In this document: piece by piece, positions 49,314 to 59,021 of the stretch | Layout: every line of letters begins with the position of its first letter | How positions within the stretch are numbered: position 1 is the stretch's first letter | Origin: Paludibacter sp. | Lineage (GTDB): Bacteria > Bacteroidota > Bacteroidia > Bacteroidales > Paludibacteraceae | Direction: 5' to 3' | Length of the DNA stretch: 64,000 nucleotides | Assembly (NCBI GenBank): GCA_031292575.1 | Contig: JARLGX010000008.1 | Coordinates: 214,028 to 278,027, forward strand | The notes under the pieces: model-generated | The model's database searches: none | Told to the model about the DNA's origin: nothing | The model's input: only the letters and a program-made list of their open reading frames with translations | Program-made: the position numbers and the translations under genes

Positions 49314-51705
49314 AGACCTCTTTGATCTTTTCTGCTGCCTGCATTGTCAGCTGCTTTCCGGTGGCAATAACCCGGTCTACTGCATTCCGTATTTTTTCGC
49401 TCTTCATTCCATTTTCTTCTGCAAGCACCTGACATAATTCCCTCAGTGGAATATCTACTCGTACGATTTCCCATAATGGAAGCAGATGATGTACCAGTAA
49501 GGTAGTTGCCTGGCAGTCTTCCTTTTCTGTACTTTCCATGAGCATTTGCATATCCTTTTCCGTCTCGCGAATCAGCAGTTTGAGCATCTCTTCTCCGTTT
49601 TGTTCACTGGAAAGTAACTCGGAAAAATTTGCTTGCAAACCGAATTGGTTACTATGTCCCCCTACGCAGCCTTCCACAGCAGATAATAGTTCGGTAATGG
49701 AAAATGGCTTGTACAGACATCCGGCAAATCCGGCAGCTGTGAAATCAGCCTCCCCGAAGTCAACACGGGCAGTTGCGGCAAGCACCGGTATTGTTCTTGA
49801 AGTTCCAATATCAGATGTTCGTAGTAGTTCAAGTAAGTCAAATCCGCTCATTTGTGGCATCTGTATGTCTGTAATAAGCAAATCGTATTCATTATCTCTC
49901 ATTTTCTGTATCAACTCCTGAATGTCTCGGCAAATGTCACAATGTACCCGGGAACGGGTCAGCATATCCCGAGTCATCAAAAGGAGCACGGCATCATTGT
50001 CAATGACCAGTACCCGTATTCTTGCAGGCAATTTAGAAGATAGTGCAACTTCATGTGTGAAATGTTGTTCTTCTGCCACGAGCAAAGGCATCAGAATGGT
50101 AAACGTGCTGCCTTTACCAAGTTCACTTTGTACCTCGATCTTGCCATTTAGTAGTGCAGTAAGCCCTTGAACAATGGCTAGCCCCAACCCGAAGCCTTCT
50201 CGGATTTTAGCGTTTTCCAACCGCTCGAAAGGTTTGAAAATTTGTCCAATCTGTTCTGATGTCAGACCTGTCCCTGTATCTGACACTTCGATGGTCAGTG
50301 TTCCTTCCTGATAACAAAGCCTCAACCGCACCTCACCTTCTGATGTAAATTTCACAGCATTCGAAAGCAGATTTCCTGCTATCTGAATAAGTCGTTCCCG
50401 ATCACCCGTCACCACTGCATCCCCACCAATACATTCAGTACTGAATTCCAATCCGGCTCTATGTGCTATCTCATTGAACTCGGCAGTCAATGTATCTGCC
50501 AGGCTTTTTATCCTGAATGGAGCACTATTGGGTTGTTCCTTTCCCGTATCCAATCGATAGAAATTTAGCAGAGTATTCAATAGGAAGGTCATGTTGTCGG
50601 AAGATTGGAGGATAGTGTCACACAAGTGGGTACGTTTCTCTTTGTAACGTTCGTCTATCAACAATTCTGTGCATCCCCGAATAGCAGTAAGTGGTGCACG
50701 TAAATCGTGGCTCACAGTCAGCATCATGTTTTTACGGGCGCGAAGAAGTTCTTCATTGCTGTGGTTCAACTGTTCTAACTGTATCCGATAGCGATACCTG
50801 TTCTTTAGGTCATGACGCAGGATAAGATAGAGTACAATGGCAAGTAGTGTAGCGCCGATCCCCAGACCGGAAACAAGCAGTAAGGCTTTTTCCTGTCCGA
50901 GTAAATAAGACTCTGTTTTTTCCTTCATTTGAAGTTGTTCAATAATATTGAACTCTGTGATTAAACGGTTGATTTCGCTATTCAGATAAACATTTTGCTT
51001 GTTCAAACTATCCATGTGAGTAAATAATTGTTTATTCTGTTTATCGTGAGTAAGTCGTATCTGATTCGATAGAGAACGAAGTAAGGTATCGGAACGAGCC
51101 TGATTCTTCTGCAGAATAGCTTCATTTTCCGTTTCCGTCTGATCCTGTATTTTTTTCTTGTTTCGGAATAAACCAAGAAAACCTCCGCTCTTTTTCTCGC
51201 TTTTCCCATAGTTATCTCCAATTTGTTCCGCAAGATGTCGCCTATCTTGTTTAGCTTGTTGTATTATGTTGGGTATGTGCTTATTTAGTAATTCATGGGT
51301 GGTCTGTAATTTCTTCAAATCTTTTACGATGGCAAGAATCTGAGTATTTTTAGCTGAAAGCAGAGCTAAAATAGAAGTAATACGATTACGTTGACTTTTG
51401 TTCAATATCTGTTTTTGCAGTTCTTGTAATAATACTGTGACCTTATTTAGTTTTTCCTTGTAAACAGGAAGTTCTTTTTCATCCCAAGCAATCACCTGTC
51501 CGTTCAATTGGGAAATATCAAGTATCTGTAAAGTAATGGCCTCGACCTGTTCTCGTTGGGCCAATGCTTTCTCTGCGCGTTTGTCTATAACTGATAGTTG
51601 TCGGTTTTCTCGGTAGATAAATATTAGAAGAACAAGGAAGAGCAACACGAGTGCTACATAGCCTACGATGATCTTAAGCTTTAAAGAGAGCAATGAAGAA
51701 GCCAT
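49306..51705 (-). CDS. rteA: hybrid sensor histidine kinase RteA-like
   Basis: TM + HisKA (MLTVSHDLRAPLTAIRGCTELL) + HATPase (GNLLSNAVKFTSEGEVRL, GFGLGLAIVQGL) + receiver (LLITDIQMPQMSGFDLL). Confidence 0.93.
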   Translation of the reverse strand: MASSLLSLKLKIIVGYVALVLLFLVLLIFIYRENRQLSVIDKRAEKALAQREQVEAITLQILDISQLNGQVIAWDEKELPVYKEKLNKVTVLLQELQKQILNKSQRNRITSILALLSAKNTQILAIVKDLKKLQTTHELLNKHIPNIIQQAKQDRRHLAEQIGDNYGKSEKKSGGFLGLFRNKKKIQDQTETENEAILQKNQARSDTLLRSLSNQIRLTHDKQNKQLFTHMDSLNKQNVYLNSEINRLITEFNIIEQLQMKEKTESYLLGQEKALLLVSGLGIGATLLAIVLYLILRHDLKNRYRYRIQLEQLNHSNEELLRARKNMMLTVSHDLRAPLTAIRGCTELLIDERYKEKRTHLCDTILQSSDNMTFLLNTLLNFYRLDTGKEQPNSAPFRIKSLADTLTAEFNEIAHRAGLEFSTECIGGDAVVTGDRERLIQIAGNLLSNAVKFTSEGEVRLRLCYQEGTLTIEVSDTGTGLTSEQIGQIFKPFERLENAKIREGFGLGLAIVQGLTALLNGKIEVQSELGKGSTFTILMPLLVAEEQHFTHEVALSSKLPARIRVLVIDNDAVLLLMTRDMLTRSRVHCDICRDIQELIQKMRDNEYDLLITDIQMPQMSGFDLLELLRTSDIGTSRTIPVLAATARVDFGEADFTAAGFAGCLYKPFSITELLSAVEGCVGGHSNQFGLQANFSELLSSEQNGEEMLKLLIRETEKDMQMLMESTEKEDCQATTLLVHHLLPLWEIVRVDIPLRELCQVLAEENGMKSEKIRNAVDRVIATGKQLTMQAAEKIKEVYE

Positions 51706-51817
51706 AGACAGCTATTTGTTGTTTATTTGTGCTAAATGTGATTAAAAAACAACACAATAATTAAGTGACTTATTAACTGGAGATTATAGTCCATTTAATC
51801 TAATTTTTATCACATAT

Positions 51818-52456
51818 TTATTTGATATAAACTAATGATAGATTTTTGAATTCAATCGCTTTACCTTCGTTTTGAAAGCCAATAAATCCGTTATTCACAG
51901 TTAATCCGGTTACATAATTTTGTAAGACACCATTTACAAATACTTTTAAGGTATTATGTATACAAATTACTTTCATCGAATTCCATTCTCCAAGTAGTTT
52001 TTCATTTGAAAATTGCATCTTTTTTACAGTAGAACTAACTGAATCTGTACATTCTTTTGCCCACAATCCGTTCATACAAATAATATCACCTGCTGCATCT
52101 GCTTTTAGTTGAACCTGATAACAAACAGGCCAAACTATATCTTTGGGCTGAATATGAACTAACACACCACTATTTCCGAGTATTTTAGTCCAACGCCACT
52201 CTATAGACAATTCGTAATTTGAAAACATCTTCTTTGTTCTGAGATAACCACTAGAAATGCCGTTTATATGCAAAACACCTTTATCCATTTTAAATACTTC
52301 AGAAGAATTAACTTCTTTGTCATTCAAAATATATACCCATTTTGAGAAGTCAGATTTCTTAAAGAACTGTTGAGTGGTTGATGATTGTTGTGAAACTGCA
52401 GGGATTGAAAAAATCAGAAAAAATGCAGATAAAAACGCGATTAAATAAGTTTTCAT
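51818..52456 (-). CDS. DUF1080 (3-keto-disaccharide hydrolase-like) protein
   Basis: Signal peptide; YELSIEWRWTKILGNSGVLVHIQPKDIVWPVCYQVQLKADAAGDI. Confidence 0.85.
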   Translation of the reverse strand: MKTYLIAFLSAFFLIFSIPAVSQQSSTTQQFFKKSDFSKWVYILNDKEVNSSEVFKMDKGVLHINGISSGYLRTKKMFSNYELSIEWRWTKILGNSGVLVHIQPKDIVWPVCYQVQLKADAAGDIICMNGLWAKECTDSVSSTVKKMQFSNEKLLGEWNSMKVICIHNTLKVFVNGVLQNYVTGLTVNNGFIGFQNEGKAIEFKNLSLVYIK

Positions 52457-52499
52457 TATAATAAAGTATAGAAGAGAATGTCAATAAGTATACTGATAG

Positions 52500-53654
52500 T
52501 TATCTTACTGTAATTTTCAATGGATTTCGTAATGCTTCTCTAAAATTATTTACCGCATTATTCCACGATTCGTCGGTAGGAAAATGCCATTTACTCCATC
52601 CTCCACCAAAATAATATGTAAATGTATCACCTGCATTGTAAGAATTTGTCATCAATGCTTCTCCATCAATTACAAAAGCTTTGATTACTTTTGTTGGAAT
52701 ATAAACGCCTACATAATTGCTTCCAGCTGGAACTTTGTAGTCTGAAACAGCCTCCTCAGCATAAACAGAAATTCCAGTCGAGACGTCTTGTTTCAGGATT
52801 CCTTTTCCATCATGAAGATATATTCCTGCAGCCAGTTCCATTTTCTTATTAGCACCAATGTATTTTACACAAGCTTTATTTAAAATTGAGCCGGCATTTG
52901 TCGTTATGATAATTTCTTCTTTATAGAAAGTATCGGCAATTTTCACCGAATCATAAATCAGTTTAAATTCTGAACGTAAAGGTCCAACTTCAATTACTTT
53001 ATAACTCGTAAAATGATTACCAATACATAATTTATTATCAATAAATGGTGCAATGCCTCCACAACCCATGGTGTGAGCTACTTTATAAAAATCAAGTCCT
53101 AGTCCGTGATCAATATGATAAGAAATTTTATTGTAAATATCATCTCTATACCGTTGATCTATAACCAAATTATCCGTACATTTTGCCCAAAAATCAACGC
53201 CATTACTTGGATTTTCATTAGCCAAAGCCGGACCATACATTCTGTAAGCAGCCATATCATTTTCCCATGCAAAATCGTCTTTTCGTTCAGGAACAAATCG
53301 AGCAAAAGTCTTTGGCTTTACAATTGATGGTTTCCCTTCTGTCATAGAATATCTTATAGTAGAATTAGGTTTTACATCGATCTGAAAAATCAATGACTGA
53401 GGTCTTTTATTCCCGTTGTAAATTAATTGGTAAGGTACTTCTTTATTTTGATTGTTTTTCAATACGTATAATTTTGTATCGAAAGAAACATTTAAATCAG
53501 AAAGATTAACTTCAACTATTTCAGCTTTTCTATCAATTCCTAAATTGTTTGTTACAAATATTGAATGTTGAGCAGTTAAACTTGAAACAAAAAAAAGTGT
53601 GGCCAATATGGGAAATGCAATTTTTTTCATAAGAACATAGTTGTAAATTATCAA
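52500..53654 (-). CDS. DUF4861 family protein
   Basis: NDMAAYRMYGPALANENPSNGVDFWAKCTDNLVIDQRY...HIDHGLGLDFYKVAHTMGCGGIAPFIDNKL. Confidence 0.85.
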   Translation of the reverse strand: MIIYNYVLMKKIAFPILATLFFVSSLTAQHSIFVTNNLGIDRKAEIVEVNLSDLNVSFDTKLYVLKNNQNKEVPYQLIYNGNKRPQSLIFQIDVKPNSTIRYSMTEGKPSIVKPKTFARFVPERKDDFAWENDMAAYRMYGPALANENPSNGVDFWAKCTDNLVIDQRYRDDIYNKISYHIDHGLGLDFYKVAHTMGCGGIAPFIDNKLCIGNHFTSYKVIEVGPLRSEFKLIYDSVKIADTFYKEEIIITTNAGSILNKACVKYIGANKKMELAAGIYLHDGKGILKQDVSTGISVYAEEAVSDYKVPAGSNYVGVYIPTKVIKAFVIDGEALMTNSYNAGDTFTYYFGGGWSKWHFPTDESWNNAVNNFREALRNPLKITVR

Positions 53655-53659
53655 TTGAA

Positions 53660-54439
53660 TTATTTAGGTTGCTTTCCGATATATGCAAGAATACCACCAT
53701 CTACATACAAAATATGCCCATTTACAAAGTTAGATGCTTCTGAAGCTAAGAAAACTGCAGGCCCCATCAAATCTTCTGGAGTTCCCCAGCGAGCAGCTGG
53801 AGTTTTTGCAATAATAAATTCATTGAAAGGATGACCGGATACGCGTATTGGTAATGTTTGGGGAGTTTCTATATAACCAGGGCCAAGTCCATTGCATTGA
53901 ATATTGTATTCACCATATTCAGACGCAATATTTTTGGTCAGCATTTTCAAACCTCCTTTTGCTGCAGCATAGGCTGAGACTGTTTCACGCCCTAATTCAC
54001 TCATCATGGAGCAAATGTTGATTATTTTACCGTGACCTTTTTTAATCATGCTTGGAATAACTGCTTTTGAAACGATAAATGGTCCATTCAAATCAATATC
54101 AATCACCTGGCGAAAATCAGTGGCACTCATTTCAATCATTGGAATACGTTTAATAATACCAGCATTATTTGCCAGAATATCAATTATACCTACTTCTTTT
54201 TCTATTTGGATAATCATGCTATTGATCTGAGTTTCGTTGGTTACATCGGCTATGTATCCATATGCCTTAATACCATCTGTAGAATAAGCAGCTATTCCTT
54301 TGTCAACTAAATCCTGGTTAATATCATTGAAAACTATAGTAGCACCTGCTTTTGCGAAACCTATGGCAATAGCATATCCTATCCCATAAGAAGCTCCAGT
54401 TACAAGAGCAACTTTCCCTGTTAAATCAAATTGGTTCAT
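53660..54439 (-). CDS. SDR-family oxidoreductase (gluconate 5-dehydrogenase/KduD-like)
   Basis: GKVALVTGASYGIGYAIAIGFAKAGA, NNAGIIKRIPM, SAYAAAKGGLKMLTKNIASEYG, PAARWGTPEDLMGPAVFLASEASNFVNGHILYVDGG. Confidence 0.93.
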   Translation of the reverse strand: MNQFDLTGKVALVTGASYGIGYAIAIGFAKAGATIVFNDINQDLVDKGIAAYSTDGIKAYGYIADVTNETQINSMIIQIEKEVGIIDILANNAGIIKRIPMIEMSATDFRQVIDIDLNGPFIVSKAVIPSMIKKGHGKIINICSMMSELGRETVSAYAAAKGGLKMLTKNIASEYGEYNIQCNGLGPGYIETPQTLPIRVSGHPFNEFIIAKTPAARWGTPEDLMGPAVFLASEASNFVNGHILYVDGGILAYIGKQPK

Positions 54440-54864
54440 TCTTTAAATTTTAATTTATTTAAATGTCTATAAAGTAAATGAAACTATAATGTCCTTTTTG
54501 CTCTAAAAACTTTATTTTTCCATTAATTCTTTTTATATCGAAATTCAGGTTGTTATAGTTCATGTTTCCACTAGTTATACATGAATATTGATAATTTAGA
54601 ATTGAATTTCTTTTAAAATTAATATTATTTGGAACTTTGTTCTAATGTCCCATTAGAAAATTACACTCAATTCATTCCCTTTAAAGGTTATATAGAGCTA
54701 ACCTAAAGCTCATATTTCTTTCTCAAAACCCAAATATTTCTACTTTCCAAAAATTCAAAATATCTTGGTTTTCAATGACTTTTATATGTCTATTTTATCT
54801 TTCTACAATAATTTTCTAAACTTCTTGTGGTGAAACATCGTGCTAAGTAATTTTTCTTTAAATA

Positions 54865-56085
54865 TCAATTAATAAAAAGTTTTTCCCCTCTATTAAGCTT
54901 TTCTAAACGTAATAATGCTTCATAATAATAATAATCTGCATAAATTATTGAAGCATTGATTTCGGAACCATTTGGCCAATGCCCAGTTGAATGAAGTAAA
55001 AAAGAAGGATTACTTTTACCACTTTGATATGCAGGACTACTTAAACTTTCAAGCATTTTTAAAGCATCATTTTTATAAACCAAAGCTTTATTTGAATCCA
55101 AATAAGTTGACATTTCAAGTAAAGCAGAGGCCACAACACAAGCTGCTGAGGCATCTTTCGGTGCATTCGGTATTTGTGGTGCATCAAAATCCCAATAAGG
55201 AACAAAGTCTTGAGGTAATCTTTTTAAATAAACATTAGCAACTTTCTGTGCAAAATTAAGATATTTTATATCGTGAGTCTCCCTGTAACAAACCGTAAAT
55301 CCGTAAATTGCCCATGCCTGACCACGTGCCCACATTGATTTATCACTATAGCCTTGATGAGTGATCCCTTTGATAAATTTACCAGTCAATGTATCGTAAA
55401 GTGCCACGTGATAACAAGAATAATCTGGTTTGAATTGATTTTTCATGGTATGGTCAGCGTGAGATACAGCTATATCATACAATCTTTTACCACCACCATG
55501 CTTAGAAGCCCAAAACAATAATTCCAGATTAATCATATTGTCAATAATAGTATTATAAGGCCAGTTATTAAATTCCATTTCACGTGGCCAAGAAAGTATT
55601 GTACCTACTTTGGGGTTAAATAATGTAGCTAAAGTATCAGCAGAATCAATTAGTATTTTCTTGTATGCTGAATTACCTGTCAAACGATATCCATTACCAA
55701 AACTGGTAAATACGAGAAAGCCCAAATCATGATCATAAGCGTGAGTATGGGACAAAAATGCCAATGATTGGGTAAACTTTTCAGCATATTGTTTTATGTT
55801 CGGGTCGTGCGTATTTTCATAGTCATACCACAGTACACCCGGCCAGAATCCGGAAGTCCATTCTTCTTTTGTTGCTTTTTTACAATTCCAGATGTTCGAC
55901 CCATTCAAAATATTCCGGGGCATTATGGTATAATCAATGGTTGAATCCCCTTTCAACTCTGTCAATGTCCTCTGTGTTTGTGCTGAACAATATTCGAGCG
56001 GTTTACTGACATCGAGTGTTTCAACTTTAACTGAGTTACAAGCACACATCACTAACAAACTAAAACCTATTAAAAACTTATTCAT
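54865..56085 (-). CDS. glycoside hydrolase family 88 (unsaturated glucuronyl hydrolase)
   Basis: WTSGFWPGVLWYDYENT, HDLGFLVFTSFGNGYRLTG, DKSMWARGQAWAIYGFTVCYRET, DFDAPQIPNAPKDASAACVVASALLE. Confidence 0.93.
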   Translation of the reverse strand: MNKFLIGFSLLVMCACNSVKVETLDVSKPLEYCSAQTQRTLTELKGDSTIDYTIMPRNILNGSNIWNCKKATKEEWTSGFWPGVLWYDYENTHDPNIKQYAEKFTQSLAFLSHTHAYDHDLGFLVFTSFGNGYRLTGNSAYKKILIDSADTLATLFNPKVGTILSWPREMEFNNWPYNTIIDNMINLELLFWASKHGGGKRLYDIAVSHADHTMKNQFKPDYSCYHVALYDTLTGKFIKGITHQGYSDKSMWARGQAWAIYGFTVCYRETHDIKYLNFAQKVANVYLKRLPQDFVPYWDFDAPQIPNAPKDASAACVVASALLEMSTYLDSNKALVYKNDALKMLESLSSPAYQSGKSNPSFLLHSTGHWPNGSEINASIIYADYYYYEALLRLEKLNRGEKLFIN

Positions 56086-56095
56086 GATATAAAAA

Positions 56096-57250
56096 TTATT
56101 TTGCTGCTTTCAAAAAGAAAGCGCAATAAGTTAGATATAAAGCACTAATCAATATTACAATTACAGAACCAACTTGTGAATGGATACTATCTGACATAAT
56201 CCCCATAAAAAAAGGTATTACAGCTCCACCAAATACGCCTGTTATCATCAACCCTGAAATCTCATTCGCTTTATCAGGGCGAATCTGAATGGCTTTGGCA
56301 TAAATGATCGGAAAAACATTGGCTATTGTAAATCCCACTACACCATATAAGGCAAATAAGGCAATCTTACCCGGAACAACTAAGAGTGTTGCTATAGCCA
56401 AAACTGCAATTACAATATTAATTTTAAAAAATTTATCAGAAGAAACTTTAGCTAACAAAAAAGCTCCAATAAATGCACCGGCTGTTCGGAAAGCAAAATA
56501 AGCACTTGGACCGAAACCCGCATCGGTCGCCGAAAGTCCGCAACGTTCCATTAAAATCTTCGGTGCTGCTGTATTCAAACCAACATCTACACCGACTACG
56601 AAAAGAATTCCAAGAAATAATTGTAGGATTCGCATATCTGTAAGCAAATTAAGTACTTCTCCAAAAGAAGAGGCTTTACCATGTTCTATTTCTTCCTCAA
56701 TAGGAGTAGCCATAAGCCAAATCGTTAATAAAACAGTTATAACAGCATAAATTGGAAAAATTAATTGCCAATGACCCAATTGATTGGCCGCAAATACAGC
56801 AATAAATGGTCCGCAAAATGACGAAATTGCTTTTACAAACTGACCTGCAGTAAGACTACTGGTCAATTTATCACCTTTAACTATATTCGTCAACAATGGA
56901 TTTAATGAAACCTGAAGGATGGTATTGGCAATACCCAATAATGCAAAAGCAATAAGTGACATAACGAATGTATAACCAATTAATGGCAAGAACATCGCGA
57001 TAATTGTAATTGCATTACTCAGTAAAACAGTTTTCTTTCGTCCAATTTTATTCATTAAAATTCCAGTTGGAACTGAGAAAATTAAGAACATGGAAAAGAG
57101 TGCTACCGGAATCATATTTGACAATGTGTCACTCAAACCAAAATCTGCTTTTACGTGGGTAGAAGTAATACCTACCACATCACAAAATCCCATAATGAAA
57201 AAGCCAAACAAAACGGGAAGAATCTTTGAAATTAAATTTTCTTTTTTCAT
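56096..57250 (-). CDS. MFS transporter (FucP-like sugar permease)
   Basis: 12-TM-like protein; NMIPVALFSMFLIFSVPTGILMNKIGRKKT. Confidence 0.88.
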   Translation of the reverse strand: MKKENLISKILPVLFGFFIMGFCDVVGITSTHVKADFGLSDTLSNMIPVALFSMFLIFSVPTGILMNKIGRKKTVLLSNAITIIAMFLPLIGYTFVMSLIAFALLGIANTILQVSLNPLLTNIVKGDKLTSSLTAGQFVKAISSFCGPFIAVFAANQLGHWQLIFPIYAVITVLLTIWLMATPIEEEIEHGKASSFGEVLNLLTDMRILQLFLGILFVVGVDVGLNTAAPKILMERCGLSATDAGFGPSAYFAFRTAGAFIGAFLLAKVSSDKFFKINIVIAVLAIATLLVVPGKIALFALYGVVGFTIANVFPIIYAKAIQIRPDKANEISGLMITGVFGGAVIPFFMGIMSDSIHSQVGSVIVILISALYLTYCAFFLKAAK

Positions 57251-57289
57251 TCTATCATTTATATCAATTTTTTATACCTAATTATATTA

Positions 57290-58918
57290 TCAATTATTTT
57301 TATCAATATGAAACCAATCAAAATCAGCATATCCACGGGTTCCGGTTTTTAATGGATTCAAACAAAAAATGCCGACTTTTGCACCTATCCATTTGCCCTG
57401 TCGAGCTCTAAAAGGCTGACCAAAAGGAATGAATTTCGTTCCATCTATGCCGTAACTAAAAGTGCAAATTGCACCATTTTTTACTTCTACACGCAAATAA
57501 ACCTTTGACTCAGAGATTGATTTTGTAGCCAATATTGTTTCAGTGCTTTTCTGTTCAGCATCAATGCATGTGCTTTGCTGAAGTTCAAAACCATTTTCTT
57601 TCTTTACCAGAGCTAAGTATGAATAATCCCATCCCATTACAATCAGTCCTGTTTTTTCCTCAGTAGTTTTAGAATAAAAATCAACTTTGGTTGTCGCTGC
57701 AAATTCCTCAGTCGGCATTTTTTGCAACAACAAATTCGGAACTTGCCAGAAATTCACATAATCTTCAGGTAAAAATTCAGCATAAAGACGCATAAAACCT
57801 AAGCGCGATGGCATTCCGGTCGATTGTTTTGGATTAGCATGCCACTGCCACTGCAAACCCAGTTTTTCGGAATTAAACTCATCACTTTCCACCGGTGTTT
57901 CTATCGGATATGTTTTACCAACATTTGGTTTCTTGTAGCTCAAAACGGGTTCACCACAACCATCACCATCTTTATCTACACCGATTACAGGCCAGTTATT
58001 CACCCATTTCATAGGTTGCAAATGAATTACACGCCCATAAGCTCCCTTATCCTGAAAATTCATAAACCATGATTCACCGGTTTGAGTTTCGACCCATCCA
58101 CCCTGATGTGGTCCGTTGATCGACGTTTTCCCCTGAGCCATAACTGTTCTGCATTCGTAAGGTCCATAAACATTTTTCGACCGCAGAGCAATCTGCCAAC
58201 CCTGTTCAACACCTCCCGCTGGAGCCATTATATAGTAATAGCCGTTTCGTTTATAAAATTTAGGACCTTCGGTGGTAAAATTCCCGTCAGGTATTCCATC
58301 GTAGACCAATGCCGTTTCACCTATTACTTTTGAAGCATCCGCATTTAACTCATTCACAGTTAAAATACTGTTCAGTCCTGCACGACTTGCAGCCCAACCG
58401 TGAACCAAAAAGACACGACCATCATCGTCCCAAAGTGGCGAAGGATCAATTAATCCCTTTCCGGGCAATACCAAAATCGGTTCAGTCCAATCACCTTCAG
58501 GATTTTTAGTCTTAATCATATAAATTCCATAATCCGGATCACCCCAGAAAATAAAGAATTCATTGTTATGGAACCGGATACAAGGTGCCCAAACACCTTT
58601 ACCATGCATCGGTTTGCTAAAAACATCATCCGGCAAAACACGCTTCATGGCATAATTCACTAAACGCCAATTCACTAAATCATATGAATGGAGAATTGGA
58701 ATGGCCGGAGCACATCCAAAACTGGAGGCTGTCATATAATAATCATCTCCCACCCGGCAAACATCCGGATCTGAATAATCCGCATTGATAATAGGGTTTT
58801 TATAGGTTCCATCACCATTATCAGCCACCCAAACTTTTGAGACATAGTTATTTTGTGCATAGTTTCCGATGCACAAAAACAATGGAACAAACAATAAAAT
58901 TAACTTGACTCTATTCAT
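57290..58918 (-). CDS. glycoside hydrolase family 43 protein
   Basis: NPIINADYSDPDVCRVGDDYYMTASSFGCAPAIPILHSYDLVNW, FTTEGPKFYKRNGYYYIMAPAGGVEQGW; C-terminal sandwich domain. Confidence 0.93.
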   Translation of the reverse strand: MNRVKLILLFVPLFLCIGNYAQNNYVSKVWVADNGDGTYKNPIINADYSDPDVCRVGDDYYMTASSFGCAPAIPILHSYDLVNWRLVNYAMKRVLPDDVFSKPMHGKGVWAPCIRFHNNEFFIFWGDPDYGIYMIKTKNPEGDWTEPILVLPGKGLIDPSPLWDDDGRVFLVHGWAASRAGLNSILTVNELNADASKVIGETALVYDGIPDGNFTTEGPKFYKRNGYYYIMAPAGGVEQGWQIALRSKNVYGPYECRTVMAQGKTSINGPHQGGWVETQTGESWFMNFQDKGAYGRVIHLQPMKWVNNWPVIGVDKDGDGCGEPVLSYKKPNVGKTYPIETPVESDEFNSEKLGLQWQWHANPKQSTGMPSRLGFMRLYAEFLPEDYVNFWQVPNLLLQKMPTEEFAATTKVDFYSKTTEEKTGLIVMGWDYSYLALVKKENGFELQQSTCIDAEQKSTETILATKSISESKVYLRVEVKNGAICTFSYGIDGTKFIPFGQPFRARQGKWIGAKVGIFCLNPLKTGTRGYADFDWFHIDKNN

Positions 58919-59021
58919 CTTCTATTTAATGGAAATTATCTAATACAAGTACATGTATAAATACGTTGCTAACACAAAACTCACTTAACTGGAATACAAA
59001 TTATTTTTTGTCCAATTGTCT

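Noticed and set aside
48785-51233. Antisense ORFs within rteA and rteB
   Set aside because: Complete overlap with strongly supported two-component genes.
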